From contig JAEZZR010000015.1 in NCBI GenBank assembly GCA_023418505.1, forward strand, positions 133,378 through 197,377: a stretch of 64,000 nucleotides of DNA. Direction: 5' to 3'. This stretch comes from Actinomycetes bacterium (GTDB lineage Bacteria; Actinomycetota; Actinomycetes; Mycobacteriales; Mycobacteriaceae). Below, one piece after another: positions 46,361-55,581 of the stretch (within the stretch, counting starts at the first letter, position 1; every line of letters starts with the position of its first letter). A program made the position numbers and the translations under genes. The notes beneath the pieces were generated by a model. That model made no database searches. It saw nothing but the letters and a program-made list of their open reading frames with translations, and was not told the DNA's origin.

Positions 46361-46894
46361 CTACGAGCGAGCTTCCGGATCGCTAGGATTGGAGCCACTT
46401 TCGCGAGCTTCACGCTCGATCTCGTCGCGAGTCTTCATCACTGAGTAACCATCACGGTGGAAGACCTCCACCTTGGCGTCTTCTGCAGCGCGCGCCGGAG
46501 TTACCGGATCTGGGATCCGCCCCTTCGTTGCGCGGTTCAGATCCGGCAGTGAGTTGAAGGTAATCGCTGGCAACACAAAACGACGATCCTTCTTATCCAC
46601 CGCGTAGCCCTTGCCGGCCTTATTAAACAGAATGCCCTGGAAATCCTGCCAGGCGACAAAGTTCGTACCTTTTAATAGATAGACCGCGCGGATGCCACGC
46701 GAATCCACTTCTGTGCGCACACGCAGGATCCACAGCACGTAAATGGCGGGGACGATCAGAGTAAAGCTAAACCACCAGTCGAAGCCCATCGCAATCACGC
46801 ACAGCACCAGGATGAACGCCACAATGAAGAAGTGAGTTTTCAACGGGCGGAAGCGCGAAAGCGGAATCTGGGTTGCGGGCTGGTTTTCACTCAT
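46361..46894 (-). CDS. PH-domain (bPH6-type) membrane protein
   Basis: A 177-residue protein with two membrane helices (residues 22-40 and 43-60) followed by a bacterial PH-like domain (VDSRGIRAVYLLKGTNFVAWQDFQGILF) and a charged C-terminal tail. Such proteins lie beside ilvD in other corynebacteria. Function unknown. It is 217 bp upstream of ilvD on the same strand. Confidence 0.82.
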   Translation of the reverse strand: MSENQPATQIPLSRFRPLKTHFFIVAFILVLCVIAMGFDWWFSFTLIVPAIYVLWILRVRTEVDSRGIRAVYLLKGTNFVAWQDFQGILFNKAGKGYAVDKKDRRFVLPAITFNSLPDLNRATKGRIPDPVTPARAAEDAKVEVFHRDGYSVMKTRDEIEREARESGSNPSDPEARS

Positions 46895-46995
46895 GGGTGC
46901 TTATTCTAGCCAGCCCGCCGGTGGGAATTGTAGCTGGGAGGGCTGAGCCGGTTTAAGTACGGTCGAGCAACCTTTTGGATTCGCTGAGGGCTCTT

Positions 46996-48882
46996 TTATG
47001 CTCCCGACGCGCCAGCGCCGGAAGTGCTTGAACCCGCAGATTCGCTTCCGGTTGCCCCAGCTGCTCCCGTATTAGTGTTGGCGCCACTGCCACCGGTGTT
47101 ACCGGTATTGCCAGAGTTGCCAGTATTTCCGGAACCGGTATTGCCACTGCCGGTATCGGTATTGCCCGTACCCGAACCGCCAGTGTTGCCGGTATTGCCG
47201 GTGCCCGAACCGCCGGTGTTGCCGGTATCAGTACCGGTGTCACCAGTACCGCCAGTGGTGCCACCTTGGTTATTGGTGCCGGTGTTGCCAGTACCGCCAG
47301 TGGTGCCCGAGGTGCCCTCGTCAGTCGTGCCCTGGTTGCCTTGGTTTTGGTTATTGGTGGTGTCGTTGGTGCTATCCGATCCTGGTGCCACTGTGGTTGG
47401 GGTAGTGGTTTCGGAAGAGCCATCATCATGGCCGATGGATTCCAAACGGCTTGGAGCCAACCAACCTGCCGGGCCATCTTCGATATCCACCGTGGCCAAG
47501 TTCAACAGACCCAGAATCAGCAGTAGGACAATCAGCACCACAGTGCTTGGCCGCGCGCGACCACCTGCAGAGAGCAGACGACGCAGTTTCTCCCGCTTGC
47601 CTAGCTCGGCCCAAGGGGCGCGCTGTTCTTTCTGCGTCGAAGTACTGCTGCTCGAGGTGCTGCCAGTAGCAGAAGTGGCAGTATCGAAATCAGCTTCGTC
47701 GTAAGCTTCTGTCTCTGCGACAGCGCCCGTCAACACCGCCGTTTCGGCGCCATCGTCGGGGGCAGCTAAGCGGCTAGGTACATCGGCGCGGGAACGCGAA
47801 TTTGTGCGATTCTTCGAAGCAGTTTCCGAAGAGCCAATAGCGCGAGAACTAGTATCGGCTGCAGAATCCTGTGTATCCACGACCACCTCAGAGAAGGCGC
47901 GATCATTTTGTGGGCCATTTGCTGCGCTCTGGTTCCCGGAAGAAGCTTCCCCGTCGCCAGCCTTTACAACTGCGGGCTGCTGTGAGTACTCGAAGGAAGT
48001 TTGGTTCGCCCAAGCCGAAGGATCGACCAGGCCGTGGGCTTCGGCGCGTTGGCCGTAGTCGTCCCACCAGGTGTCGATAATTGCGGCGCGGACGGCGCGT
48101 TCGATCAACCACTGATCGCCTGGATCGCAGTCGATTACAAAACGCATGTTCACCGTCCACGGCAAACCCATGGCGGTTGGGGGATTAATTTCCGTGGAGC
48201 TATGCAGTTTAACGTCGGAAAGCACGTGTTCACGGATGCCTTCTTTATTTACGGCAGCTCGTGCGGCAGCTAGCGAACGTTCTTCGACGTGGCCTACAGA
48301 GCCGCCCGCCGTCATAGGCACGGGCACCACGATCACGGCGCGCGACCAGCGAGACGAGTAATTCACACACATGCGCGCGTCGGAATTAGGGACGGTAATC
48401 TCTTCGCCGTTGAGCGTACGAATCGTAGTGGCGCGCAAAGTCATGTTCACTACGTCGCCCTGAACGGAACCGGAAGGGGAGTGGAACTCCACCCAGTCGC
48501 CCACGCCGTACTGCTTTTCGGCGATGATGAACACACCACCCAGGAAGTCGCTGATCAGCCCCTGCGCACCAAAACCAATCGCCGCCGAGATCACCGTCGC
48601 CGGAATGGCTGCCGCCGTCAGCGAAATGCCGAACTGACCCAAGATCGCAATGGTCAATACGAAGTAGGCGACCATCTCTACGAAGTAGACCACCGCACCT
48701 ATCAAGGCGAGCTGGCCTTTAGATTCTTCGCCGTCGGTCACCACATTTGAAGACGCAATTGCCAACACAAACCGGCGGATCCTAGGCAAAAGCACCATCA
48801 TGATCGCCAGTGCAGCAATCGCTAAACCATGAGAGGCAATCCACGCCCACGCTGTAAGAAGCAAAAACTGCAAAAATTCCAT
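46996..48882 (-). CDS. MscS-type mechanosensitive channel, MscCG-like, with Gly/Asn/Thr-rich tail
   Basis: A 628-residue protein. The N-terminal ~280 residues are an MscS channel (helices at ~9-29, 55-80, 85-120; pore helix AAIPATVISAAIGFGAQGLISDF; beta domain GVGDWVEFHSPSGSVQGDV). It resembles C. glutamicum MscCG (533 residues), the glutamate-export channel in the same ilvD-ilvB position. As in MscCG there is a charged linker and a fourth membrane helix near residues 460-480 (STVVLIVLLLILGLLNLATV), then an extracytoplasmic tail. Here the tail is about 150 residues, of which the last ~110 repeat Gly-Asn-Thr-Gly-Gly-Ser-type units. The ATG at 48882 fits homology; a GTG three codons upstream is possible. 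Confidence 0.9.
   Translation of the reverse strand: MEFLQFLLLTAWAWIASHGLAIAALAIMMVLLPRIRRFVLAIASSNVVTDGEESKGQLALIGAVVYFVEMVAYFVLTIAILGQFGISLTAAAIPATVISAAIGFGAQGLISDFLGGVFIIAEKQYGVGDWVEFHSPSGSVQGDVVNMTLRATTIRTLNGEEITVPNSDARMCVNYSSRWSRAVIVVPVPMTAGGSVGHVEERSLAAARAAVNKEGIREHVLSDVKLHSSTEINPPTAMGLPWTVNMRFVIDCDPGDQWLIERAVRAAIIDTWWDDYGQRAEAHGLVDPSAWANQTSFEYSQQPAVVKAGDGEASSGNQSAANGPQNDRAFSEVVVDTQDSAADTSSRAIGSSETASKNRTNSRSRADVPSRLAAPDDGAETAVLTGAVAETEAYDEADFDTATSATGSTSSSSTSTQKEQRAPWAELGKREKLRRLLSAGGRARPSTVVLIVLLLILGLLNLATVDIEDGPAGWLAPSRLESIGHDDGSSETTTPTTVAPGSDSTNDTTNNQNQGNQGTTDEGTSGTTGGTGNTGTNNQGGTTGGTGDTGTDTGNTGGSGTGNTGNTGGSGTGNTDTGSGNTGSGNTGNSGNTGNTGGSGANTNTGAAGATGSESAGSSTSGAGASGA
47030..47330. repeat. 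Low-complexity repeat encoding the MscCG-like tail
   Basis: On the plus strand the segment is built of variants of CCGGTGTTGCC(G/A)GTATTGCC, with 6- and 9-bp periods, encoding Gly-Asn-Thr-Gly and Gly-Ser-Gly-Thr units on the minus strand. Length is likely to vary between strains. Confidence 0.8.
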
Positions 48883-49043
48883 GCACCCCACCGTAGGAGG
48901 GTTTGCGGAAAAATGTCAGGGCGCGGGTGGGGATTTGTTTGGATTGTGCGCAGTTTTACATCGAATGTGCGTGTTACGGGGTGTGACTGCGGTAGCGTGC
49001 TTAAAAGGCAACCGGGATCATCCCAATGGGATCCAATAGGTGT

Positions 49044-49079
49044 GTCCATATAGTGAGATTGACTTCTCAATATGTGGAC
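49044..49079. promoter_or_regulatory. Inverted half-sites upstream of ilvB, matching those at ilvD
   Basis: GTCCATATAGTGAGA (49044-49058) and TCTCAATATGTGGAC (49065-49079) are inverted arms with 13 of 15 positions complementary, spacer TTGACT. The motif GTCCA-YAT-NN-TGAGA recurs at ilvD with the same 15+6+15 layout. It ends 50 bp before the ilvB start. Operator function is inferred. Confidence 0.65.
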
Positions 49080-49129
49080 GTTAAGGTTGCTATCACGTTG
49101 TAACTATTTGCATTCAGGAGCGCAGTACG

Positions 49130-51187
49130 GTGAATCACCCCGATCAGCCGCAACAACATGCGCGCGCCAGTGAACCCTTGCAGGTAGCACAGTCCGCCCA
49201 AGCTGCGAAGCGTTCGCAAGAAGCTCGACAGCACACGGGCATGACTGATACCAGTATCACTGCCGCGCCTTCATCGACTCCGCCTAAGCCTGTCTCGCCT
49301 GCAATGATGGCGCGCCAGGCGCGAAATAAAGGCCCGGAGCGAATTACTGGAGCCCAAGCAATTGTGCGCACCCTAGAGGAATTGGGTGCCGATACGGTGT
49401 TTGGTATTCCGGGCGGCGCTATTTTGCCACTGTATGACCCGCTATATGATTCCGAAAAAGTCCGCCACGTGTTGGTGCGCCACGAACAGGGTGCAGGTCA
49501 CGCTGCTACGGGCTACGCACAGGCCACCGGCAAGGTGGGCGTGTGCATCGCCACTTCCGGCCCGGGTGCTACCAATTTGGTGACTCCGCTTGCCGACGCT
49601 CAGATGGACTCCGTGCCTCTGGTGGCTATTACCGGCCAGGTAGGCCGTCCACTACTGGGATCGGATGCGTTCCAGGAAGCTGATATTCGTGGTGTGACCA
49701 TGCCGATCACCAAGCACAACTTCATGGTGATGAATCCAGAAGATATTCCACGCACCCTTGTGGAGGCTTTCTTACTGGCCTCTACTGGTCGCCCCGGCGC
49801 GGTACTGGTGGATATTCCGAAGGATATTCAAAACGCTGAGATCGAATTCCAGTGGCCACCGAAGACGGATCTGCCGGGCTACCGTCCGGTAACTACCCCG
49901 CACAATCGCCAGATTGAAGAAGCTGCCAAGCTGATCGCCGAATCCACCAACCCGGTGCTGTACATCGGTGGTGGTGTGCTGAAGGCCAATGCTTCGCAGG
50001 AGTTGCTGGAATTCGCCGAGATGACCAACATCCCGGTGGTTACTACTCTGATGGCCCGCGGTGCGTTCCCAGATGGGCACCGCCTGCACATGGGTATGCC
50101 AGGTATGCACGGCAAGGTTTCGGCCGTAGCTGCGATGCAGAAATCCGATTTGCTGATTACGATCGGCGCGCGTTTCGACGACCGCGTTACCGGCCAGCTA
50201 GAGACCTTCGCCCCCGATGCCCAGGTGATCCACGCCGACATCGACCCCGCCGAGATCGGCAAGATCCGTTTCGCCGATGTGCCAATTGTGGGCGATGCTC
50301 GCGAGGTACTGATCGCTTTACGCGAGGAGTTCCAGCGCCTGGATCTGCCAAAACCACAGGTGAGCGCGTGGTTAGAGCAGCTGAATAAGCTTCGCGACGA
50401 TTTCCCGCTGGGTTGGGAAGAACCTGCGGATGGCTCGCTATCACCACAATTTGTGATCAAGACGCTTTCCGACGAAGTAGGCCCCGACGCCATCTACGCC
50501 GCGGGTGTAGGCCAGCACCAAATGTGGGCAGCACAGTTTGTGGCCTACGAAAAGCCACGTACCTGGTTGAACTCAGGTGGTTTGGGCACGATGGGCTATT
50601 CCGTGCCCGCAGCCATGGGTGCGAAAGCCGGCATGCCGGACAAAGAGGTATGGGCTATCGACGGTGATGGCTGCTTCCAAATGACCAATCAGGAACTGAC
50701 CACCGCGGCTGTAGAAGGCTTTCCCATCAAGGTGGCTTTGATCAATAACGGCAACCTGGGCATGGTGCGCCAATGGCAGAACCTGTTCTACGAGCAGCGC
50801 TATTCCAACACCAAGCTGCGCCCGAAGGATGCGTATGTACCGGACTTCGTACAGCTAGCCGAAGGTCTGGGTTGCGCGGCTTTCCGCGTGACCTCTAAGG
50901 AAGAGGTACTGCCCACCATCCGTAAAGCTCGGGAGATCAACGATCGGCCAGTGGTGATCGACTTCATTGTGGGCGAAGATGCCCAGGTGTGGCCAATGAT
51001 TGCATCGGGTAAATCTAACGACGAAATTGAGTCTGCCCGTGGCCTGCGTCCGCTGTTCCCAGAAGATGTCTCTGCTGGGGAATCGCCTGCTGATATTCAC
51101 GAAACCGTAACCGACAACCGCGAGGATCGTGCCCTGTTGCCGGAAAGCAACCACCCAACCCGGAAAGGAGACAAGCACAATGGCTGA
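49130..51187 (+). CDS. ilvB: Acetolactate synthase large subunit
   Basis: IlvB condenses pyruvate with pyruvate or 2-oxobutyrate, using thiamine diphosphate. Catalytic Glu in VRHEQGAGHAATGYA; ThDP motif GDGCFQMTNQELTTAAVEGF...NN; GTMGYSVPAAMGAKAG. At 685 residues it is longer than C. glutamicum IlvB (626), mainly through a Gln/Ala/Ser-rich N-terminal extension of about 40 residues. The GTG at 49130 has AGGAG 9 bases upstream; the internal ATG at 49241 has no good ribosome site. It overlaps ilvN by 8 bp. Confidence 0.96.
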   Translation: MNHPDQPQQHARASEPLQVAQSAQAAKRSQEARQHTGMTDTSITAAPSSTPPKPVSPAMMARQARNKGPERITGAQAIVRTLEELGADTVFGIPGGAILPLYDPLYDSEKVRHVLVRHEQGAGHAATGYAQATGKVGVCIATSGPGATNLVTPLADAQMDSVPLVAITGQVGRPLLGSDAFQEADIRGVTMPITKHNFMVMNPEDIPRTLVEAFLLASTGRPGAVLVDIPKDIQNAEIEFQWPPKTDLPGYRPVTTPHNRQIEEAAKLIAESTNPVLYIGGGVLKANASQELLEFAEMTNIPVVTTLMARGAFPDGHRLHMGMPGMHGKVSAVAAMQKSDLLITIGARFDDRVTGQLETFAPDAQVIHADIDPAEIGKIRFADVPIVGDAREVLIALREEFQRLDLPKPQVSAWLEQLNKLRDDFPLGWEEPADGSLSPQFVIKTLSDEVGPDAIYAAGVGQHQMWAAQFVAYEKPRTWLNSGGLGTMGYSVPAAMGAKAGMPDKEVWAIDGDGCFQMTNQELTTAAVEGFPIKVALINNGNLGMVRQWQNLFYEQRYSNTKLRPKDAYVPDFVQLAEGLGCAAFRVTSKEEVLPTIRKAREINDRPVVIDFIVGEDAQVWPMIASGKSNDEIESARGLRPLFPEDVSAGESPADIHETVTDNREDRALLPESNHPTRKGDKHNG

Positions 51188-51689
51188 GTTACACACCCTG
51201 TCCGTGCTGACTTTGGATGAGCCGGGTATTTTGGTCCGCATTGCCGGCATGTTCACCCGGCGCGGTTTCAACATCTTGTCCATTACCTCGGGCGAGACGG
51301 AAAATGACGGTGTCAACCGCATCACCATTGTGGTGGAGACCGAGGATCTGCCAATCGAACAGATTACAAAGCAGTTGAACAAGCTGGTGCCCGTGTTGAA
51401 GGTTTCGCGGATGCCGGAGCAGTCGATGGTTTCGCGCGGGCTGCTGATGGTGAAGGTCAGCTGTGACAACACTAACCGCCCGCAGGTGGTGGATGCCGCC
51501 AAGCTGTTCCGCGCTCGTGTGGTGGATGTGTCGCAAGAATCGGTGGTGATTGAAGCTACCGGTGAGCGTTCCAAGCTGCGCGCGCTGCTGGATGTGCTGG
51601 AGCCATTCGGCATCCGTGAGCTGATCGAATCCGGTGTGGTGGCGATGTCTCGCGGCCCGAAGCCGATGCTGAACAGTAAAATTCGGTAA
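51180..51689 (+). CDS. ilvN: Acetolactate synthase small (regulatory) subunit
   Basis: IlvN gives the synthase its feedback control by branched-chain amino acids. The N-terminal ACT domain (LSVLTLDEPGILVRIAGMF) and C-terminal domain (VVDVSQESVVIEATG) are complete; 169 residues. The ATG at 51180 follows AAAGGAG and overlaps the ilvB stop by 8 bp, implying coupled translation. Earlier in-frame starts lie inside ilvB. Confidence 0.96.
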   Translation: MAELHTLSVLTLDEPGILVRIAGMFTRRGFNILSITSGETENDGVNRITIVVETEDLPIEQITKQLNKLVPVLKVSRMPEQSMVSRGLLMVKVSCDNTNRPQVVDAAKLFRARVVDVSQESVVIEATGERSKLRALLDVLEPFGIRELIESGVVAMSRGPKPMLNSKIR

Positions 51690-51731
51690 CAGAAGTTTTA
51701 AGAGTTTAAACAGTTAGAGGAGTTTTTACCC

Positions 51732-52745
<1,014 letters not shown>

Positions 52746-52750
52746 AGGAG

Positions 52751-52776
52751 CTGATCAAACAGCCTGATTAAACAGC
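52751..52776. repeat. 13-bp tandem duplication just after the ilvC stop
   Basis: CTGATCAAACAGC (52751-52763) and CTGATTAAACAGC (52764-52776) are adjacent direct repeats with one mismatch, starting 5 bp after the ilvC stop. Confidence 0.85.
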
Positions 52777-52821
52777 ACTGAAGATAGTTGCTGCTTAACG
52801 TAGCTGTTGTAGCAGTGCAAG

Positions 52822-52854
52822 ACACCCCTATGGCTGATGCCATAGGGGTGTTTT
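52822..52854 (+). terminator. Terminator of the ilvBNC operon
   Basis: ACACCCCTATGGC and GCCATAGGGGTGT form a perfect 13-bp stem with a TGAT loop, ending in TTTT. It lies 76 bp after ilvC. Confidence 0.93.
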
Positions 52855-53061
52855 GCTGATTGGTGGTGGCCGTCTTGGCGCGTGGCTGCAGATCGGAACA
52901 ACATGAAACCCTGTGAAGTGCACCCCTCACCACCGAGAATTACCAGACCATTGATACTATGTGTGTAAAACGAAAGTGTTTAGCTAATTAAAGCACCTCG
53001 GGTAAAGAATATTAAACCTTCTACCATTCGCTTACTGAAAGAAGAAAGACTATAAAATCAA
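52855..53061. other. AT-rich intergenic region
   Basis: Together with the terminator this makes a 316-bp gap after ilvC. The part nearest the next gene is AT-rich and holds TATAAA (53052-53057) right before the start codon, a possible -10 of a near-leaderless transcript. I see no gene or further repeat. Confidence 0.5.
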
Positions 53062-53535
53062 ATGTCTAAAAAACTGCAAAATGGAGATGTCAACCATGGT
53101 GTGGCATCAGTAGGTGGCTTAACCTCTGTATCAATTGCAATTTTTACCACAATTTCCTTCGTGGCAATATTGTGGGCCATATTTGGTCCCGAAGAAAATA
53201 CCTGGGGTCGCATATTGTTCGCATCCGTATTTGGGGTTCTTGGGTTCGCCCTAGCGCATCTTAATGTCCGTTGGAAGGTGTCGGATGGAATCCTTAGGGT
53301 GTCGCAGTGGGGAATCCCAAAAAAGATGAAGCTGACTGAGATCACCGGATTCAGCTCCGAATCAGGCCTACGTTGGAAGCAAGGGGTGGGAATTCGCTGG
53401 ATCGGGCCTGGTGAGTGGGCGATGTTGTGTGGCTCCGATGAAGTAGTGACTATCGTGTATCAGGGAAAGAAGTTCATGTTCAGTGCTGATGATGGGGAGG
53501 CAATCCAGCGAGCAATTGCTAGGGCGGATCAATGA
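53062..53535 (+). CDS. Hypothetical membrane protein with PH-like domain
   Basis: A 157-residue protein with two membrane helices (about residues 22-43 and 48-66) and a C-terminal beta-rich domain (VRWKVSDGILRVSQWGIPKKMKLTEITGF) resembling bacterial PH domains. Composition looks more AT-rich than that of the neighbouring operons. Not recognised more precisely; it is unrelated by eye to the PH protein beside ilvD beyond general layout. Confidence 0.65.
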   Translation: MSKKLQNGDVNHGVASVGGLTSVSIAIFTTISFVAILWAIFGPEENTWGRILFASVFGVLGFALAHLNVRWKVSDGILRVSQWGIPKKMKLTEITGFSSESGLRWKQGVGIRWIGPGEWAMLCGSDEVVTIVYQGKKFMFSADDGEAIQRAIARADQ

Positions 53536-53800
53536 CCGGCTTGGGCGAATTCCGGTTGAATTTGCGCAAAGTTCCTGTTTTCCGGTGAGGGTGAGTGATC
53601 CTCACTTTTCGGTCCAGTCCTTATTCGACAATAACGGGGATTACGCGGCCGCTGAAGCCGTGAATTGCACCTGCTTGAATTACCTTAGCTATGAACAACT
53701 TTACTGCAGATTGTGCTCTTTAGAGGTTCCCAGATTCTGGATTTAAATCTGAAGAACTTCCAAACTTCAATATTGTCCACTCAGTTGAAATCCCAGCGCC

Positions 53801-54490
53801 CTAAGCCTCGCATTCATCTTTATTCAGATCAACGCTAAGCCATGCACCGGTTATCTCTGCGAAGTGATCTGCCCAGGCTGCAGGTACAACCAGCTCAAGT
53901 TTTCCACCTTCAGGGCGCTGCTGGAAAATGAGTTCTTTGCTGGTTCGTTCCTTCTCAATCCAAATGAGGTTAGATGTAACGTCTCCATTCTGAATAACGA
54001 TGCTGCGTTGGTAGAGCCCATCGTCGTAGGCAGTTGCACCTGCGGTGACCTCTGTTAAAGGTAGTTCGCCCTAGAAGTAAAAAGTGATTGTCTTCGCTCC
54101 CTCAGCATTGAGCGCTGCACCGTCGGTTACTTCTACCTTTGTCAAGGAAACCGGCGAATTGCCCTCGCATTTCGTCAGGGTCGTGGCATGAGCGAGAGAG
54201 TTATTTGGTACCTCAGTTTCGGTCGTTTCAGGCGCTTCTTCGGTAGTTTCTGAAGGTGTCAGTTCGCTACTGGTGGTAGATGTCTCTTCCGCTGTGGCGT
54301 TGTGGGGTTCGCTGTTGTCATTTGCTTGGTCTTCGGTCTCTGCGAGCTGTCCAATAGCTCCGATAAGGATAAAAACCCCGAATGCAATTAAAGCTATTTT
54401 CCCTTTGCCTAGCTTCTTTTTGCCTTTCGCAGGCGACTGAGCCTCATGCTGATGTGATTCTGAAGCGGAGTTAGGTTGTGGTTGTTCCAT
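53801..54490 (-). pseudogene. Membrane-anchored exported protein broken by in-frame TAG
   Basis: The ATG at 54490 opens a frame with a membrane helix at residues 32-49, a Thr/Ser/Glu-rich linker (50-96) and the start of a beta domain (from Cys108). A TAG at 54073-54071 ends it after 139 residues. The same frame then continues for 89 sense codons to a TAG at 53803-53801, with protein-like sequence (SIVIQNGDVTSNLIWIEKE; GGKLELVVPAAWADHF) and a second Cys at codon 227 that could pair with Cys108. The intact gene would encode 229 residues. A one-base change or a sequencing error at codon 140 explains it; the short product might still be made. Family not recognised. Confidence 0.7.
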
Positions 54491-54685
54491 GTTCTAGTTC
54501 TTTTCGTTCTCAGGGTGGCTTAGAGCTCATTAAGTGGAATTCCTGGGCGTTCAAATGCGCAGCTACCTGCTAGGAGGCAAGCGAGGTTAGCGATCGTGGC
54601 CGACCCCAGCGTGTTAACTCTGAGCGACGCATAGAATGTCCGGTAGCAGTAATGATATTTGGACACCTCAGATCGGAGAACCAAG

Positions 54686-55315
54686 ATGGCCAAGGTTGTT
54701 GTGCTAGGTGCCAGTGGTGCGATTGCACGTCACGCGAACCAGATGCTGGCTAATGACGGTCACGAACTGACGTTGACAGCGCGAAATACCTCTCGAATTG
54801 CCCCGGTAGAAGGTGCTACGTTAACCGTCGTTGACGCTACGAACACCGAAGATCTTGAAGCAGTCTTTAAAGGCCAGGAAGTGGTGTATGCGAACCTTGC
54901 CGGAGATGTGATCACCCAAGCGAAGGCAATTGCCAAAGCTATGGAAAATGTCGGTCTCCGAAAGCTAGTTTGGGTATCTTCGTTGGGCATTTACGACGAA
55001 GTCCCCGGTGCATTCGGGCAGTGGAACTCAGAAATGATTGGCTCAGCTTTAAGGACCTACCGCGAAGCTGTCGATGTACTGGAAGCGGCAGATCTTGATC
55101 TCGTAGTTATCCGCCCAGCATGGCTCACAGATGCGGATGAAGTTGACTATGAAATCACTAGTAGGGAAGACGCTTTCAAGGGAACTGAAGTTTCTCGCAA
55201 GAGCGTGGCAGCACTGATCACCGAGCTGATCGCCAATGATAACGGGTGGGATATCAGTCGAAGCTTGGGAGTAAACAAGCCTGGCACCGATGGCGATAAG
55301 CCTGCGTGGTTTTAG
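54686..55315 (+). CDS. NAD(P)-binding oxidoreductase (NmrA/SDR-like)
   Basis: A 209-residue Rossmann protein: KVVVLGASGAIARHANQML at the N terminus, then VVDATNTEDLEAVFKGQEVVYANLAG and VWVSSLGIYDE. It matches the atypical short-chain dehydrogenase group with NAD(P)H-binding domain. The ATG at 54686 follows GGAGA; a start nine codons upstream is less likely. Substrate unknown. It stands alone between the broken gene and the lipoprotein. Confidence 0.85.
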   Translation: MAKVVVLGASGAIARHANQMLANDGHELTLTARNTSRIAPVEGATLTVVDATNTEDLEAVFKGQEVVYANLAGDVITQAKAIAKAMENVGLRKLVWVSSLGIYDEVPGAFGQWNSEMIGSALRTYREAVDVLEAADLDLVVIRPAWLTDADEVDYEITSREDAFKGTEVSRKSVAALITELIANDNGWDISRSLGVNKPGTDGDKPAWF

Positions 55316-55581
55316 CTTTCGTTACCTGGTGTAAGAACCGTAGCCACGAGAACTGGTCGATACTGAATCTATTTTTTTTTTGTGAATTCCCAGCAGAACT
55401 ATTGCCCGGTAGGCAAAATACCGTCTGTTAAACTCCTTGTTGTAGCCGAACCTACTTCACGGCCACGTGGTGGGCACCACAATCGAGTAAACATCTCGCA
55501 TATAAAGAAGCCGCACTAAATTGGCTCCAAGTTTTGGGCTAGGTAGTGAATTTTCGAACGCTAAATTCAGTTAGGAACACG

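Noticed and set aside
47030..47330. CRISPR-like or minisatellite array
   Set aside because: The repeats have no spacers, keep the reading frame and encode the tail of the MscCG-like channel.
48900..49129. Leader peptide for attenuation of ilvBNC, as known in C. glutamicum
   Set aside because: No short frame rich in Ile, Leu and Val codons followed by a terminator hairpin is visible between the MscCG-like gene and ilvB.
53483..53746. An 87-codon plus-strand frame running from the PH-like gene into AT-rich DNA
   Set aside because: It starts inside the conserved frame of the 53062 gene, lacks a ribosome site and has an unlikely composition.
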